Source: Candidatus Omnitrophota bacterium (lineage in GTDB: Bacteria > Omnitrophota > Gorgyraeia > 2-02-FULL-51-18). From it: a stretch of DNA of 9,916 nucleotides. The first letter of the stretch is position 1, and each line of letters begins with the position of its first letter. Where the stretch lies: positions 1 through 9,916 of the forward strand of contig JACPXO010000066.1 in the NCBI GenBank assembly GCA_016196505.1, read 5' to 3'. Shown here piece by piece: positions 8,737 to 9,916 of this stretch. The notes beneath the pieces were generated by a model. That model was not told the DNA's origin and did no database searches. It saw only the letters and a program-made list of their open reading frames with translations. The translations under genes and the position numbers were made by a program.

Positions 8737-8763
8737 CTAATAGTTATACTATCTAACTATTAG
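8737..8763. promoter_or_regulatory. Putative MarR operator (perfect 10-bp inverted repeat)
   Basis: CTAATAGTTA (8737-8746) and its exact reverse complement TAACTATTAG (8754-8763) flank 7 nt. Smaller dyads are nested: ATAGT-TAT-ACTAT (8740s) and ATCTAA-CTA-TTAGAT (8751-8765). The repeat abuts the -10 box and covers the expected start (near 8757), and its near end touches the Shine-Dalgarno. A bound MarR dimer would block RNA polymerase. AT-rich dyads of this kind are usual MarR targets. Binding by this MarR is inferred. Confidence 0.8.
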
Positions 8764-8792
8764 ATGATAGCGATTTCCGGGGTCTTTGTCAA
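8764..8792 (-). promoter_or_regulatory. Promoter of the marR-tolC-RND operon
   Basis: Minus strand: a perfect TTGACA at 8792-8787, a 17-bp spacer, and TATCAT (5 of 6) at 8769-8764. This is the strongest sigma70-like promoter in the window. The -35 box contains the stop codon of the upstream membrane glycosyltransferase gene (TGA 8791-8789), so there is no intergenic space upstream. The leader would be about 29 nt. Confidence 0.8.
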
Positions 8793-8808
8793 GCGCCGCG
8801 GACAAAGA
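8783..8808. repeat. 8-bp inverted repeat over the glycosyltransferase 3' end and the marR -35 box
   Basis: TCTTTGTC (8783-8790) and GACAAAGA (8801-8808) are exact reverse complements around a 10-nt GC-rich loop. With one bulged base the outer GG/CC also pair. On the minus strand the hairpin ends inside the -35 region and no T-tract follows, so it is not a standard terminator. It may be a transcript 3' structure or a second regulatory site. Confidence 0.45.
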
Positions 8809-9916
8809 TCCAGAGGCGCTCGTTTCTTTTCTTATGCTTAAAACCTTTAAGCGCATCCGTGATCGGCGATGGCGGGACCGCGGGTAAAGAGGTCAAAACA
8901 CTGAAACCTTTGGGGGTCTCTTCCTTGAAAGATACGCCGTAGACGACCTCTCGTCCGGAAGAGAACGCCCGCGCTCGCTGGGGGTCATAAGACGCCGGGT
9001 ACATATCGGCAAGGTCGCTAAAAGCCAAAAGCTCGGGAAGCGTGACTTCAGGCGACTTTTTCTTACGGGGCGACCCTTGAAGAAGCGTTGCGTCGATTTC
9101 TGAGGTTAGCGCCGGCCAGGCAAAAGGGACTAAGGTCTCGATAGGGACCCGCGCGTCAAGCGGACGACGATTCTCGTGATTCCATATAACTTGGGCCGGT
9201 TTGCTGAGCGAGTAAAAATAACCGATCTTCCAATCCCTCAAAAATATCAGATGCTGAACGTTGCCGATGACGCCGAACAAAAAACCCGCTAAGAATACGG
9301 CGCCAAAAACGAGGCGTCTTTTTTTGGACCTGAGCTCGTCACAGGCCTTCTGAAACAGCACGCACATCAAGATGACCGCCGGCAGTAAAATGTCCGTCAA
9401 ATACCGGGGAGCGCTGTCGGCAAAAGCGAAAGACGCCGCTTCCGCCGCGAACCACAGCCAAACGAACTGCACCGGCTTTTCAAAACGGAACCTCCCTTTT
9501 TTAAAGAGAAGAGCGACCGAAAAAATAACAAGCCAAAGAAAAAAGAAGTTGAGATTTCTCGCTAGGGACACGGGAACCACGGATTTAATGTCAAACAAAG
9601 CCAGCGAACGCTCCGGCTCAAACTCATTTTCCGTATTCAGAAAAAGCATTCTTGGGATATTCTCCCAACGCAGGGACTGCGCGAGGCCCCACAACTCCCG
9701 GCCGAAGAAAACCGCCCCAAAAACCAGAACAGCGAAGAACGCCGCCAGAACCCAGGCCCCCTTTTTAAACTTTTTAAAATTCAACGCCAAAAACACCGCC
9801 GAAACCAGAGGGATCACAAACGCCGAGGGCTTTGACTTGCAAGCGTAAAAAGCCACGGCGGCGGCCAGGAAAAGCCAACGCCTTCCTCCCCCTTGGGACC
9901 ACAAGTAAAGACATGA
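8789..9916 (-). CDS. C-terminal part of a GT-C (family 39-like) membrane glycosyltransferase
   Basis: The open frame continues to the window edge: the codons before the TTG at 9904 read Ser-Cys-Leu-Tyr with no stop, so that TTG is an internal Leu and the gene begins outside. About 375 residues are visible. Roughly six hydrophobic segments lie between about 9880 and 9235, among them WLFLAAAVAFYA, WVLAAFFAVLVFGAVFF, FFFLWLVIFSVALLF and VFGAVFLAGFLFGVIG. A hydrophilic C-terminal domain of about 150 residues follows, ending at TGA 8791-8789. SAPRYLTDILLPAVIL and the overall layout resemble ArnT/PMT-type enzymes that move sugars from polyprenyl-phosphate donors at the inner membrane. The first-loop acidic catalytic motif would be upstream and is not visible, so the family is tentative. 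It is a separate unit from the efflux operon, but it abuts and overlaps that promoter. Confidence 0.6.
   Translation of the reverse strand, partial: SCLYLWSQGGGRRWLFLAAAVAFYACKSKPSAFVIPLVSAVFLALNFKKFKKGAWVLAAFFAVLVFGAVFFGRELWGLAQSLRWENIPRMLFLNTENEFEPERSLALFDIKSVVPVSLARNLNFFFLWLVIFSVALLFKKGRFRFEKPVQFVWLWFAAEAASFAFADSAPRYLTDILLPAVILMCVLFQKACDELRSKKRRLVFGAVFLAGFLFGVIGNVQHLIFLRDWKIGYFYSLSKPAQVIWNHENRRPLDARVPIETLVPFAWPALTSEIDATLLQGSPRKKKSPEVTLPELLAFSDLADMYPASYDPQRARAFSSGREVVYGVSFKEETPKGFSVLTSLPAVPPSPITDALKGFKHKKRNERLWIFVRGA

Noticed and set aside
9902..9904. TTG at 9904 as the start of the membrane glycosyltransferase
   Set aside because: The frame stays open through Ser-Cys-Leu-Tyr to the window edge, there is no Shine-Dalgarno, and the visible part lacks the family's N-terminal membrane segments and catalytic loop.

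Overview
The window is 9.9 kb of a Gram-negative bacterial chromosome. The outer-membrane TolC-type channel and inner-membrane RND pump require two membranes. Every gene I can support lies on the minus strand, so transcription runs from high to low coordinates. Base composition is moderately GC-rich and looks even throughout. I see no insertion sequence, integrase, tRNA, rRNA or CRISPR array. The lineage cannot be fixed from this sequence. The N-terminus of the ROK/winged-helix regulator at the left edge recalls proteins common in uncultivated PVC-type lineages such as Omnitrophota, but that is a weak guess.

Layout, in transcription order. (1) 9916-8789: the C-terminal part of a multi-pass membrane protein resembling a GT-C (family 39-like) glycosyltransferase, cut by the window edge. 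(2) 8728-3341/2571: a tightly packed operon of a MarR-type repressor, a TolC-type outer-membrane channel, an RND (HAE1/AcrB-type) pump, a broken thrH and an exonuclease III/ExoA-type AP endonuclease. Junctions are ATGA overlaps (MarR/TolC and TolC/RND), a 6-nt gap (RND/thrH) and a TTGA overlap (thrH/xth). A strong sigma70-type promoter with a perfect 10-bp inverted repeat over the transcription start precedes marR. This is the architecture of an autorepressed, inducible efflux operon. No periplasmic adaptor (membrane-fusion protein) gene is present. (3) 2335-791: type I-beta glutamine synthetase with its own promoter, leader and intrinsic terminator. It carries an unusual 38-residue Ser/Lys-rich N-terminal extension. 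(4) 706-185: a PAP2-family membrane lipid phosphatase. (5) 109-1: the first 36 codons of a ROK-family-like regulator behind a clear promoter.

The main anomalies are these. thrH has lost about 20-25 codons and its reading frame between HAD motifs II and IV, while the remainder, including the stop coupled to xth, is intact. The RND operon lacks an adaptor. Several short dyads and repeats sit in the xth-glnA intergenic region and at the marR promoter. I found no convincing wholly new system. The rest is ordinary housekeeping and efflux content.
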